64,000 nt of DNA, from NCBI RefSeq assembly GCF_000006685.1, contig NC_002620.2, positions 419,120-483,119 of the forward strand. Direction: 5' to 3'. The translations under genes and the position numbers were made by a program. Origin of the DNA: Chlamydia muridarum str. Nigg (GTDB lineage: Bacteria > Chlamydiota > Chlamydiia > Chlamydiales > Chlamydiaceae). The notes beneath the pieces were generated by a model. It was not told the origin of the DNA. It worked only from the letters and a program-made list of their open reading frames with translations, and did no database searches. This document shows positions 56,409-64,000 of the stretch, piece by piece (positions within the stretch are counted from its first letter, which is position 1; the number at the start of each line of letters is the position of its first letter).

Positions 56409-57333
56409 CATGTTATCTCATGAAAATTTTTCTCCTGCAAATCCAGCCGTAAGAAGTTCTCCCGACCAATTAATAGAAGGGGGAGTTAATGTACAGGTAT
56501 GTGCTCTATTCACTGAATCACAAGAGTTCACAACGTTAGATCAACAAAATCAATTGTTTTTTTCGTTAATAGAACAAGATGAGAGATTGACGCCAATAGC
56601 TTATGAGCCACAGATGGAAGGCTCCTTGCAAATGATCCGTAGTGTAGAAAATGCTTCGGGATTGGGTTCGGATAAGATTCCCTTACAAGCTCTGTTTCAG
56701 AAGCTTTTGATTTTACACAGTCAGGGGCCTTTAGCATATGTAGGTCTCGTCTGGAATTTCGCGAATCGTTTTGGTGGAGGGGTTTTAGAGCCCAAACGGT
56801 TGTCTAAGGATGGAAAAAATCTTTTAGAGTTCTTGTATGCTTTGGCGATTCCTGTAGATCTTAGCCATTGCTCAGATCAGCTAACAGAAGATATTTTAGA
56901 TTTTACTGTAGACAAGCTTCCTAATATGTTTATATTAGCCAGTCATTCTAATTTTCGTAAGGTTCAGGGAGTTGCGCGCAATTTGTTGGATGTTCATGCT
57001 AAAGAAATTTTCGCAAGAAATGGAGTAATTGGGCTGAATGGAGTCAACTACTTTGTGGGAGAGTCTTTAGAAGATATGAGAAAGCATATCGCCTATGCCC
57101 AAGAGTTAGGTATCTTAGATGGCTTAGTGTTAGGAACAGACTTTTTTTATACGGACGAAGAGAAATTTTTCCCCAATTTTTCCACAGCCAAAGACCACCC
57201 TAAATTACAAGCTTTGATTGAAGACACTCTTTCAGTTAATCAGGCGCGGGCTTTGTTAGCAGGAACTGCCCAACAGTTTTTAACAAAGGTTGTTACTGCT
57301 CAAAAGAGCGTTGTGAATACAATTACACTTTAA
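56386..57333 (+). CDS. M19-family membrane dipeptidase (CT138 orthologue)
   Basis: Product of 315 residues. The zinc-binding His-x-Asp is at VDMHCDML near the N-terminus, with VDLSHCSDQ, FILASHSNFR and DGLVLGTDFFYTDE completing the M19 pattern (renal dipeptidase fold). It cleaves dipeptides, possibly L,D types. GGAG lies 6 bases before the ATG inside the upstream gene. Its 3' end overlaps the convergent oppA-like gene by 4 bp. In this genus the gene may serve peptide nutrition along with Opp. Confidence 0.88.
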   Translation: MIVDMHCDMLSHENFSPANPAVRSSPDQLIEGGVNVQVCALFTESQEFTTLDQQNQLFFSLIEQDERLTPIAYEPQMEGSLQMIRSVENASGLGSDKIPLQALFQKLLILHSQGPLAYVGLVWNFANRFGGGVLEPKRLSKDGKNLLEFLYALAIPVDLSHCSDQLTEDILDFTVDKLPNMFILASHSNFRKVQGVARNLLDVHAKEIFARNGVIGLNGVNYFVGESLEDMRKHIAYAQELGILDGLVLGTDFFYTDEEKFFPNFSTAKDHPKLQALIEDTLSVNQARALLAGTAQQFLTKVVTAQKSVVNTITL

Positions 57334-58616
57334 TGAAAACGTGCGTATATCAAATCAACGCTTCCTGAAGGGTGGTGAATCACATGATCCAGTGGCTTGC
57401 CTAAGATGTAATCATATTCCATATGGTATAAAGGTAGGCAAGTGAAGTCGTTTAGTGCTGTGTGATCGAATTGGGCGCAGGTTAAGGGGTGGAAAGTTAT
57501 AGAAGTCGCTGTGGAAATAGAAAAATCTTGCATGGCGCGTTTTTGAACAAATACATGATATTCTAGTCCTTGTAGTACTAAGTTAATGCCTGCATTGCGA
57601 CACTGTTCCTGCAACACTTCAGCTAATCGTTGGCAGCGAGTAATGTTGTTGGGGTATATTAGAGTTATTTTCCCTGGAAATTGTGCGGAAGAGTCTTCAT
57701 AGCAACAAAATCTTTCGTCCTCATTTGGGGAGGGACTTTCAACCACTTTATATTGGTCTCCCAAAGCATATCTCACGAGTTCTTCCTTTCGAATGGCAGC
57801 AACTAATCGTTTTCGGTTGGCTAATGACGATAATATGGGGTCTTTAGAATTCAGAATTAACCAAAAGGTCCCGTCTACAGGATAGTGAGCATAGAAAGGA
57901 GAAGCCGAACGCAGTTCGAAAGGGATTCCTTGGTGCCAAGGTTGTCCTACCCAATCCACATCTCCTCTCCGCAATAGATGTAAGGCTGTATAAATATTCG
58001 GAATGATTCGAAAATCGATAGATTGTAGCTCTACAAGCGCGTCATCGTAGTAATGAGGATTTTTGTGCAGAACGAGAGTTTCTCCTTGTAAATAAGTGTG
58101 GACCATAAAAGGTCCGGAAGATAGGAGGGGGCTCTCAGGGCGATATACAGAAAAGAAAGGTGAGGCCAATATAGCCAGTAGTTGAGAGCTCGGGTCCTTT
58201 AATTCCACAACAACTTCTGAAGAAGAAGGAGCGTAAAAAGTTAGATTGTCAAATAACTCGGGGTAGCGACCTGTTTTTTTTGTGTGTGTCCATGCAGCAA
58301 CAACATCTTCTGCCAGTAAAAGAGAACCATCGCTCCACTTGGCGTCTTTGCGAATAAAAAATCGATAACATAGTCCGTTTTCAGAAGGTTGATACGAAGA
58401 GGCAAGAGCAGGGATTAATCCAGAAGGCTCCTCGCGAAAGAGCGTAGCAAATAAGATTCTGGATAAAGAAAAATTGAACGCATTCTCCCCTTGTTCAGGA
58501 GAAAGGGAGTGAGGATCGTCATGAATGGCTATAGTTAGTGTGTGTTTTGGGAGAGAATAAGAGCATCCTGTTATCAAAAATATGACAATAACAAGAAAGA
58601 TACAGCGGAAACTCAT
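57330..58616 (-). CDS. oppA: Oligopeptide-binding lipoprotein OppA (CT139 orthologue)
   Basis: Product of 428 residues from ATG 58616; the frame is open 25 codons further. The start gives a classic lipoprotein signal, FLVIVIFLITGC with the lipidated Cys18. Family 5 binding-protein motifs follow: TLTIAIHDDPHSLSP, LLAEDVVAAWTHTKKTGRYP and YYDDALVELQSIDFRIIPN. It binds peptides for the Opp transporter; chlamydiae have several OppA copies and at least one is reported to carry peptidoglycan-derived peptides. No other opp genes are in this window. Confidence 0.9.
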   Translation of the reverse strand: MSFRCIFLVIVIFLITGCSYSLPKHTLTIAIHDDPHSLSPEQGENAFNFSLSRILFATLFREEPSGLIPALASSYQPSENGLCYRFFIRKDAKWSDGSLLLAEDVVAAWTHTKKTGRYPELFDNLTFYAPSSSEVVVELKDPSSQLLAILASPFFSVYRPESPLLSSGPFMVHTYLQGETLVLHKNPHYYDDALVELQSIDFRIIPNIYTALHLLRRGDVDWVGQPWHQGIPFELRSASPFYAHYPVDGTFWLILNSKDPILSSLANRKRLVAAIRKEELVRYALGDQYKVVESPSPNEDERFCCYEDSSAQFPGKITLIYPNNITRCQRLAEVLQEQCRNAGINLVLQGLEYHVFVQKRAMQDFSISTATSITFHPLTCAQFDHTALNDFTCLPLYHMEYDYILGKPLDHVIHHPSGSVDLIYARFH

Positions 58617-58791
58617 AAAAAATCTTTTGATTGTTAGCGAAAGGAATCGGAGACTTTTGTTTGTTGCTGGTTGTATTTCAGAAGCGTACAATGTTTCTGT
58701 AAAGAGTAAACAATATAGTCTCTTTTAGAGAAAAACACACAGTCTTTTTCGCTAAGAAAATCCTTTATCCTATTTCAAAAGAGTTAGTTTT

Positions 58792-59484
58792 ATGTTGAAT
58801 GAGTCATTGTTTTTATTACAGATCCTTTTTGTGATTGGTTTTGGAGCTTTTTTTGCAACAAGAAGCGTGAGCATGTTGTCTGCATGGGTTTCACTACTTT
58901 CTATCATTATGAATATCTTTGTATTGAAGCAAATTGTCCTGTTTGGATTTGAGGTAACTGCTGCGGATGTTTACGTCATTGGACTTTTCTCTTGTTTGAA
59001 TTGCGCTCGGGAATTTTGGGGAAAAGAGGAAGCAAAAAAAATTATTTTTGTTTCTTGGTGTAACACGCTTGCTTTTCTGCTGCTTACACAATGTCATCTT
59101 TATTTGGTTCCTTCTTCTGGGGATGTGAGTCAACTTCATTACGAAGCTCTGTTTTCGCCTTCACTGAGGATCGTTTCCGCATCTATTATCTCAACTATGA
59201 CGGTTCAATTTGTAGATTTTAAGGTGTTTGGATGGTTGAAACGATGTTCACAGGGACGTGTTTTTGGATTGCGTTCCGCTGTTTCTGTGGCGCTTTCGCA
59301 AAGCTTAGACACAGTCATTTTTTCTTTCCTTGGGCTCTATGGACTCGTTGCTAATCTTTGTGATGTTATGCTGTTTTCTTTACTATCCAAAGGAGCCGCT
59401 CTTTTATTAGCTTCCCCTTGCGTGGCATTGGCTAAAGTGTTTTATAACAGGATGAATAAAGAAGAGACCCTTTTAAGTGATTAA
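58792..59484 (+). CDS. YhhQ-type queuine/precursor transporter (CT140 orthologue)
   Basis: Product of 230 residues with six hydrophobic helices. The VUT/YhhQ family core is VYVIGLFSCLNCAREFWGKE and the later ALSQSLDTVIFSFLGLYGLV. The C. trachomatis orthologue has been shown to take up queuine, which with Tgt inserts queuosine into tRNAs; that is recalled. It is divergent from oppA over 175 bp. Inner-membrane location is certain from hydrophobicity; the substrate follows from the family. Confidence 0.85.
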   Translation: MLNESLFLLQILFVIGFGAFFATRSVSMLSAWVSLLSIIMNIFVLKQIVLFGFEVTAADVYVIGLFSCLNCAREFWGKEEAKKIIFVSWCNTLAFLLLTQCHLYLVPSSGDVSQLHYEALFSPSLRIVSASIISTMTVQFVDFKVFGWLKRCSQGRVFGLRSAVSVALSQSLDTVIFSFLGLYGLVANLCDVMLFSLLSKGAALLLASPCVALAKVFYNRMNKEETLLSD

Positions 59485-59526
59485 CATTTCTTGATAAGCA
59501 AGCTTTATTTAATTTTACGAATTAAC

Positions 59527-59554
59527 GAGAACCTGTTAGCATCCCAGCGTTCTC
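59527..59554 (+). terminator. Possible terminator after the YhhQ-type gene
   Basis: GAGAAC (59527-59532) pairs with GTTCTC (59549-59554) across a 16-base loop, followed by ATTTCTC. Weak. Confidence 0.35.
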
Positions 59555-59658
59555 ATTTCTCTAGCTGCTAAATAATTCAAGCTTTTTGTGAAAGCAGGTG
59601 TTGCAGAGAAGGTTCTTTGCGGGTAGTTTTACGAATAGGAAGAGACAGGAAAGAATTC

Positions 59659-60123
59659 ATGTTGAAAAAGCCTAATAGAAACGATCCTTGTCCTTGTGGA
59701 TCTGGGAAGAAATATAAGCAGTGTTGTCTGAAATCTCAGACGCAAACTGTTCGCCATACTCCTGATGGGAAGTTTAGATTTTCTATAACAGCTTCTCCTA
59801 CGACTAGCTCTTCAACGGAGAGTTTTGCTAAGTTATTTCAGCGATCGGTGGATTCCTATTCCTCAGAGCAAAAAGAAGAGATGAGAAAGTTTCTTATCAC
59901 CAAGAATAAGGAACCTATAGGAAAACGTGCGCTTCGAAAAGCAAAAGCAAAAGAAGAGAGAACGATTTCCAAGAAGCTCAGTCAGCATGAATTTCAAGTG
60001 TTGGATACAGATGCTTCGGATGAAAATATTTCTTCTGCGCAAGATCACGAACAGTTCCTTCCTACGCAAGAAGATTATCGTGTTCCAAAAAAAGGAGATT
60101 CGCAAGGGTCGGAAAATTCTTAA
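59659..60123 (+). CDS. SEC-C motif protein (CT141 orthologue)
   Basis: Product of 154 residues from ATG 59659, with AGGAAAG upstream; TTG 59617 is a worse start. The SEC-C zinc motif is at the N-terminus: NDPCPCGSGKKYKQCC with Cys 11, 13, 22 and 23. The rest is charged and Lys/Glu-rich (RKAKAKEERTISKK). In SecA the same motif binds SecB and zinc; here it is free-standing, so export or nucleic-acid binding is possible but unproven. It precedes the tRNA pair. Confidence 0.85.
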   Translation: MLKKPNRNDPCPCGSGKKYKQCCLKSQTQTVRHTPDGKFRFSITASPTTSSSTESFAKLFQRSVDSYSSEQKEEMRKFLITKNKEPIGKRALRKAKAKEERTISKKLSQHEFQVLDTDASDENISSAQDHEQFLPTQEDYRVPKKGDSQGSENS

Positions 60124-60131
60124 CTTTTTCA

Positions 60132-60161
60132 TTGCGAATAAAGTTTTCTTTTTGTCATAAT
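60132..60161 (+). promoter_or_regulatory. Predicted promoter of the tRNA-Thr/tRNA-Tyr pair
   Basis: TTGCGA (60132-60137) and CATAAT (60156-60161) are 18 bp apart, 12 bp before tRNA-Thr. Confidence 0.5.
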
Positions 60162-60173
60162 ATCACTTCTTAA

Positions 60174-60246
60174 GCTGGAGTAGCTCAATTGGCAGAGCAT
60201 TCGATTTGTAATCGAACGGTTGAGGGTTCAATTCCTTTCTCCAGCA
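60174..60246 (+). tRNA. tRNA-Thr (anticodon TGT)
   Basis: 73 nt. Acceptor GCTGGAG pairs with CTCCAGC plus discriminator A; anticodon arm TTCGA-TTTGTAA-TCGAA has TGT in the loop; the T arm is GGTTCAATTCC. CCA is not encoded. Confidence 0.97.
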
Positions 60247-60253
60247 ATTCTTT

Positions 60254-60336
60254 GGGGGTGTCGCATAGCGGTCAATTGCATCGGACTGTAAATCCGACTC
60301 CTTACGGATACGTTGGTTCAAATCCAGCCACCCCCA
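60254..60336 (+). tRNA. tRNA-Tyr (anticodon GTA)
   Basis: 83 nt with a long variable arm, as for a class II tRNA. Acceptor GGGGGTG pairs with CACCCCC plus discriminator A; anticodon loop CTGTAAA gives GTA. It follows tRNA-Thr by 7 bp. A GTA tRNA is a queuosine target, which links it with the YhhQ-type transporter upstream. Confidence 0.97.
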
Positions 60337-60500
60337 GGACTTCACTTTCTATATTCTCTTGTTAACAAAGTTCTAATCTCCGAACTTTGTTTTTTTTGCA
60401 TTTTTTGTTTCAACTTTCTTTTAAAAATAAAAACTAAATTATTTTTTGACTTCTATTTATTAGTTTGTTTTTTATTCAAAATAAAAACTTGGAACAATAA

Positions 60501-61343
60501 ATGAGTGCTTCTGACAAAATTATTAATGATTGTCGGTTTGACTTTGATACAACTGTTCATGGAGATCTGTTAGCTTCAAATTTAACTACTGAAGGTGACA
60601 TTACAGCAAAAACGGTTTCTGCAACCGAGACCTTTTCTGTAGGAAGAGATGTTGACGTGAAAACAAAGGACATCGTTGTTGACGGTCTTACTGGAGCCGG
60701 GGGGTATGATCTAACAACTCAAGGCAAAATTTCAATCAATCTTAAAGGGAATCGACTTAGCAATGTCAAACGCCCTGTAAATGATACAGAACCTGTCCCT
60801 GCGAATTACATCCGAACTCCAGAATATTTTTTCTGTTCACTGAAATATGGAGCAAGAATCGAATGGAGCCAAGGATCAATTCTTCCTCTAGTAGGGCCTT
60901 CACGGCTGGTTTACCAATCGTCTCGCATTGGTAAATTTATCCGTTTTGCAGATTTCAGCGTCAATAATAATAGCATAAAAGTAGATCCGACAGGAACCAA
61001 AGGGCTACAACTACTATCTAGAGGGTTGTATATAATCAATGTAGGTATAGGAAAACGCTGGGGATGGAACAATGGATATGGGGGAGATTACTGCTTAGGA
61101 ATACCTGGAGGAGTGGGATATAGTGAGAGTTCTACGTTCAGTAGAGGAGGGTACTATGCATCTACTGCTGTAGGAACAGCTATTCATATAAGAAATAAGC
61201 TGGCTAATCCAGATGAGATTCCTATAGCTGATCAAGAGGCAATGAAGACACTTTTGGAAATACGTTACACGAGTAAAGACGATTATTCCATCTTGTCTAC
61301 TTTTTATCTTGGAGTGCTCGTATACCCAGAAGTAGGAGAATAG
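60501..61343 (+). CDS. Inclusion-lumen secreted protein family, member 1 (CT142 orthologue)
   Basis: Product of 280 residues with no signal peptide or membrane helix. The N-terminal 85 residues are short Gly-punctuated beta repeats (LASNLTTEGDITAKTVSA, FSVGRDVDVKTKDIVV), then LKGNRLSNVKRPVNDTEPVP at 82-101, close to the neck motif of phage tail fibres. The C-terminal 170 residues look like a jelly-roll head with the strand GLYIINVGIGKRWGW. The C. trachomatis orthologues CT142-144 are type III substrates released into the inclusion lumen, where they form globular structures (recalled). TTGACT at 60446-60451 may be a -35 box, but no good -10 follows. Confidence 0.8.
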   Translation: MSASDKIINDCRFDFDTTVHGDLLASNLTTEGDITAKTVSATETFSVGRDVDVKTKDIVVDGLTGAGGYDLTTQGKISINLKGNRLSNVKRPVNDTEPVPANYIRTPEYFFCSLKYGARIEWSQGSILPLVGPSRLVYQSSRIGKFIRFADFSVNNNSIKVDPTGTKGLQLLSRGLYIINVGIGKRWGWNNGYGGDYCLGIPGGVGYSESSTFSRGGYYASTAVGTAIHIRNKLANPDEIPIADQEAMKTLLEIRYTSKDDYSILSTFYLGVLVYPEVGE

Positions 61344-61345
61344 TT

Positions 61346-62185
61346 ATGAAGAAAAATTTTTTAAAAGGAGTTGTTCCTATTCCCGGTTTGAGCACAGATG
61401 AGGGAACGGGGGTTAAAGATCAAAACTTATGGCTAAACAATGCAACTCTCAATGTAAGGGGTGATGCTACCGTTGAAGACAAGGTAACTGGACGAGATTT
61501 GAATGTGACAGGTCCTAAAATACAAACAGATGTTGATCTATCGGTAGGAAGAGATGTTAAAGGAGGGCGAACTGAACTTGGAGAAACGGTTCTGAAAGGA
61601 GATTTTAGCATCAAGTGTGATATGGGACAAGCCCCTCAGTTTACAAACTTGAGTGATCCTCTTTCAGCAAGAGATGCGATTACGTTTGACTATTATCGAG
61701 ATAGGTCTACGCAAGCCTATAATTGCGTAACTGGATATAGGGTGTCCGTTGCAGGAGAGAGTTTTCTTGATCTGCATGCGAACAATAGCAGAGACGTAGA
61801 GTCGTTTACTCCTATGTATCGAAACAGATTCTATTGGAACGGCAATGATAAACAAAGGCTATACTTAAAAAGTCCTGGAATTTACCAGGTAGCTTTTCAG
61901 ATATTGCGCAATTCGGGATATCACGCAGGGAATGACGACCCAACTGTCTTCTTAAGGTTATATACTTCCGAATATGAATACACAAATCTCTGTACAGGAG
62001 ACACAAGAGGATTCTCTCAGGGTAATACGACCAACACTTCTTTGTATTCCATATTTTCTATCCCGTCCATAGGAGACGAGATGCCATTTGTACGTGTCTT
62101 TACTAAAATTTATATTGATATAGCTCGTACAATGATTAACGTGATCTGGTTCCCATTCGGGTCTTCTTATACGGAGGAGGATTAA
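61346..62185 (+). CDS. Inclusion-lumen secreted protein family, member 2 (CT143 orthologue)
   Basis: Product of 279 residues, paralogue of its neighbours. The N-terminus has the same beta-repeat style (NATLNVRGDATVEDKV, LSVGRDVKGGRTELGE sharing SVGRDV with member 1), then QFTNLSDPLSARDAITFDYY at 98-117, a recognisable tail-fibre-like neck (xxNxxDPxxxxDAxxxxY). The head follows with GIYQVAFQILRNSGYH and strands of a jelly-roll. It starts 2 bp after member 1, with AGTAGGAG near the end of that gene, so translation is likely coupled. The C. trachomatis orthologue is a human antibody target and is secreted to the lumen (recalled). Confidence 0.8.
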   Translation: MKKNFLKGVVPIPGLSTDEGTGVKDQNLWLNNATLNVRGDATVEDKVTGRDLNVTGPKIQTDVDLSVGRDVKGGRTELGETVLKGDFSIKCDMGQAPQFTNLSDPLSARDAITFDYYRDRSTQAYNCVTGYRVSVAGESFLDLHANNSRDVESFTPMYRNRFYWNGNDKQRLYLKSPGIYQVAFQILRNSGYHAGNDDPTVFLRLYTSEYEYTNLCTGDTRGFSQGNTTNTSLYSIFSIPSIGDEMPFVRVFTKIYIDIARTMINVIWFPFGSSYTEED

Positions 62186-63049
62186 ATGACGACTCCTACA
62201 AATAATAACACCGATGTTTCTTTCCCAACATTTGTGCGTTTGAATATAGAGACGTTAGGGCTAAACGAAGAAAAAAAGAAAAAAGCTGTTATGATTTCAG
62301 AAATGTTAACAGCCAATGATATGGATATTACACAGGATTTGACTAGTAGTACGGCAAAACTTGAGTGTAAGCAAGATCTTATTGCTAGAGGTAATTTTAA
62401 GATTACTAATCCCCAATCAGATATTTTTTTCAACGGTCGAGTAAACTTAGCAGATAATACTGTAGATTATAAGCTATCCTCTAACAATCAACCAGTTTCA
62501 TTTACGGAGATTAATTCTCGTCAAGGCAAACAGTATGTCCCCTATGGGTTATACAAGATAGGGGAGCCCAAAGTAAGTATGCGTTCAGCTACTTCTTCAG
62601 GCCATGTAGGTTCTGGAGATACTGGAGGTGGTGGGGCTGAGGTTCTTTGGGATGCCTATAATGAGGTAATGAAGGACACTCAAGATGAAGCGGTAAGCTT
62701 AGATTCTTCACATCGGGGTAAATTATTTTTCACAGCTTCTCCCGAAGCTCCGATTCTATTCCGACTTTCTGTCTTTTTAAGAAAAAGTGGGGCCTGGTTG
62801 GATAACGGAGTAGGAGGACCAGTTAGTCTATATGCAAATACCTATGAGGTCGGAGGAAAAGTAGTGCGTAGAATATTAGGAACTGCGGTTTGTTATGGAT
62901 CCACCTGGTATACAACAGTTCCCATGTTTTGGTGTGCAGCTACTTACTATGCGACTTCAATGGGATATTTCCAGCTGATTGTGGAACAACGAAACTTCCG
63001 GGTTGCTTCTTTTTCTTGGAATGTTGTTCGCTTGCCATTTGTTCCATAA
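62186..63049 (+). CDS. Inclusion-lumen secreted protein family, member 3 (CT144 orthologue)
   Basis: Product of 287 residues. The N-terminus is helical and charged (ETLGLNEEKKKKAVM), then the beta-repeat zone (MDITQDLTSSTAKLECK, FKITNPQSDIFFNGRV). The neck motif is degenerate (SFTEINSRQGKQYVPYGLY). The head includes KLFFTASPEAPILFRLSVFL and a Gly-rich patch (GHVGSGDTGGGGAEVL). Its ATG overlaps nothing but follows the member 2 stop directly (TAA then ATG) with GGAGGAGG upstream, so three proteins in fixed ratio may be made. A terminator at 63069-63106 closes the operon. Confidence 0.8.
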   Translation: MTTPTNNNTDVSFPTFVRLNIETLGLNEEKKKKAVMISEMLTANDMDITQDLTSSTAKLECKQDLIARGNFKITNPQSDIFFNGRVNLADNTVDYKLSSNNQPVSFTEINSRQGKQYVPYGLYKIGEPKVSMRSATSSGHVGSGDTGGGGAEVLWDAYNEVMKDTQDEAVSLDSSHRGKLFFTASPEAPILFRLSVFLRKSGAWLDNGVGGPVSLYANTYEVGGKVVRRILGTAVCYGSTWYTTVPMFWCAATYYATSMGYFQLIVEQRNFRVASFSWNVVRLPFVP

Positions 63050-63068
63050 CAAAGGTTCTTTGCTTATG

Positions 63069-63106
63069 CCGCTTGGCTAGCCGTTAGTTAAGCGGTTCTT
63101 TTTAGT
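63069..63106 (+). terminator. Terminator of the three-gene secreted family operon
   Basis: CCGCTT (63069-63074) pairs with AAGCGG (63090-63095) around a 15-base loop that holds GGCTAGCC, followed by TTCTTTTT. It lies 20 bp after the last stop. Confidence 0.7.
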
Positions 63107-63132
63107 AAAATAAAACAAGGAATCTTTTGTTG

Positions 63133-63161
63133 TAGACTGATCGAAAAGCTACAAGTATAGT
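63133..63161 (+). promoter_or_regulatory. Predicted promoter of pkn1
   Basis: TAGACT (63133-63138) and TATAGT (63156-63161) are 17 bp apart, 67 bp before the pkn1 ATG. Confidence 0.45.
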
Positions 63162-63228
63162 ACTAGGAAGAGAAGGCACTTAGTAGGCTCAGTCAAAGAA
63201 CTTCGAAACAGGTATAAGGGTCCCAAAA

Positions 63229-64000
63229 ATGGAAGAGCAATCCACAGTTGAATATTGGGGAGATTACAAAGTTATCGCGGAACTCGAGCAAGGATTGTGG
63301 AGTCGAGATGTTCTTACAGAACATCGGTTTATTAAAAAACGTTACGTGCTCAAGATACTTCCTTCGGAACTTTCATTGTCAGAAGATTTTATGAAAGTGT
63401 TTCAAAAGGTCATTGTTCAATTAGCTACGATTCGCCATCCAAGCTTGGTAGCTATTGAGAATGTTTCTCAGGAGAAGGATCGCTATTTTATTGTGACGGA
63501 AGAGAATAGCGGTACGATCTCTCTGGCCAAGTATTTATCTGGAAGAAAACTATCAGAAGAAGAGATTGTGTATTTGATTCAACAACTTTGTGAAGTTTTG
63601 GAGCTAGTACATGAAATAGGATTAGCTCATGGTCAGATTAATTTACATTCTGTTCATGTCTCTTTTATCAATGGAGTAGCCAATATTTATCTTCCTGAGG
63701 TGGGGTTCGCATCTTTGCTTAGAGAACGTATGTTCTCCTCTATTATGCAGAAAGCTTCCATGCAAGAAAGCGTGGAATGTATTCGTGATTTGTTGGTGTT
63801 TGAGGCTCCTGAAGAGAAATCAACCAATCACCGTGCGACAGATGCGTACTCAGTTGGTGTGTTAGCTTATTACTTGCTAGTAGGAGCATTTCCTTGGGGA
63901 GCTTTTCCTAAACCCTCGTCTTGTATACCTGACAGTATTTATGATTGGGATAGTTTTATTTTGAGTTGTTTGCAGCAACAACAACAAGCCAGACCGAAGC
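63229..64000 (+). CDS. pkn1: Serine/threonine protein kinase-like protein Pkn1 (C-terminus cut by window edge)
   Basis: 257 codons are visible from ATG 63229 ([16 protein letters not shown]), with AAGGG upstream. The kinase N-lobe has [14 protein letters not shown] with the ATP-site Lys, but the Gly-rich loop is weak ([10 protein letters not shown]). The catalytic loop reads [14 protein letters not shown] where HRDLKPxN is expected, and the DFG position reads LPEVGFAS, so the catalytic Asp and metal Asp both appear missing. The APE-like region (FEAPEEKS) and [20 protein letters not shown] are kept. It may be a pseudokinase or an atypical kinase; Pkn1 of C. trachomatis has been reported as kinase-like and interacting with PknD. 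Confidence 0.85.

Noticed and set aside
60501..63049. Prophage remnant because of tail-fibre-like motifs
   Set aside because: No integrase, capsid, tail or lysis genes nearby, and the genes are conserved in place in the genus, so this is not an inserted prophage.

Overview
The window is a gene-dense, low-GC stretch of a Chlamydia chromosome. Diagnostic genes are the type III secretion cluster cdsU-cdsV-copN-scc1, the inclusion membrane protein cluster incD-incE-incF-incG facing incA, the effector cteG, and a gene order that, as I remember it, follows the C. trachomatis numbering CT085 to CT145 without a break. The fast-evolving proteins (CopN, IncA, IncE, IncG) differ clearly from the C. trachomatis versions I remember, so a sister species such as C. 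muridarum or C. suis fits best. I cannot choose between them without a database. Both edges cut a gene: a UbiD-family decarboxylase on the left and the kinase-like pkn1 on the right.

Layout. 1-8.5 kb: UbiD-like gene, ribosomal protein L28, and a minus-strand run of type III secretion genes ending in malQ. 8.7-17.7 kb: ychF, then a minus-strand translation and transcription operon rpsA-nusA-infB-rbfA-truB-ribF with a structured RNA element between rpsA and nusA. 18-27.9 kb: trxB, acpS, mrcA, a FliO-like membrane protein, a HAD phosphatase, fabI, cteG, a pseudouridine synthase, mutY, a NIF3-like protein and an AsmA-like protein. 28-36.4 kb: groES-groEL with a CIRCE-like operator, pepF, clpB and a SirB1/TPR protein. 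36.6-39.4 kb: the inc cluster. 39.8-47.2 kb: rpe-efp-accB-accC, rplM-rpsI, an NlpC/P60 hydrolase, adk and an amino-acid ABC permease/ATPase pair. 47.2-54.7 kb: a large AsmA/TamB-like protein with a YihY-type membrane protein and a methyltransferase, then two Inc-like membrane proteins. 54.8-60.1 kb: hydrolase, Sua5/YrdC, M19 dipeptidase, OppA lipoprotein, a YhhQ-type queuine transporter and a SEC-C protein. 60.2-64 kb: tRNA-Thr and tRNA-Tyr, three tandem paralogues of the inclusion-lumen secreted family, and pkn1.

Together the window mixes housekeeping genes with host-interaction genes: the secretion machine and its plug, secreted effectors, inclusion membrane proteins, and salvage or recycling functions (oligopeptides, queuine, peptidoglycan fragments) of an obligate intracellular parasite. 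I see no insertion sequence, prophage, integrase, CRISPR array or rRNA. The most unusual signals are a phage tail-fibre-like neck motif in the three secreted paralogues, a near-perfect three-way-junction structure between rpsA and nusA, a FliO-like protein, an altered autocleavage motif in CdsU, and degenerate catalytic motifs in Pkn1.
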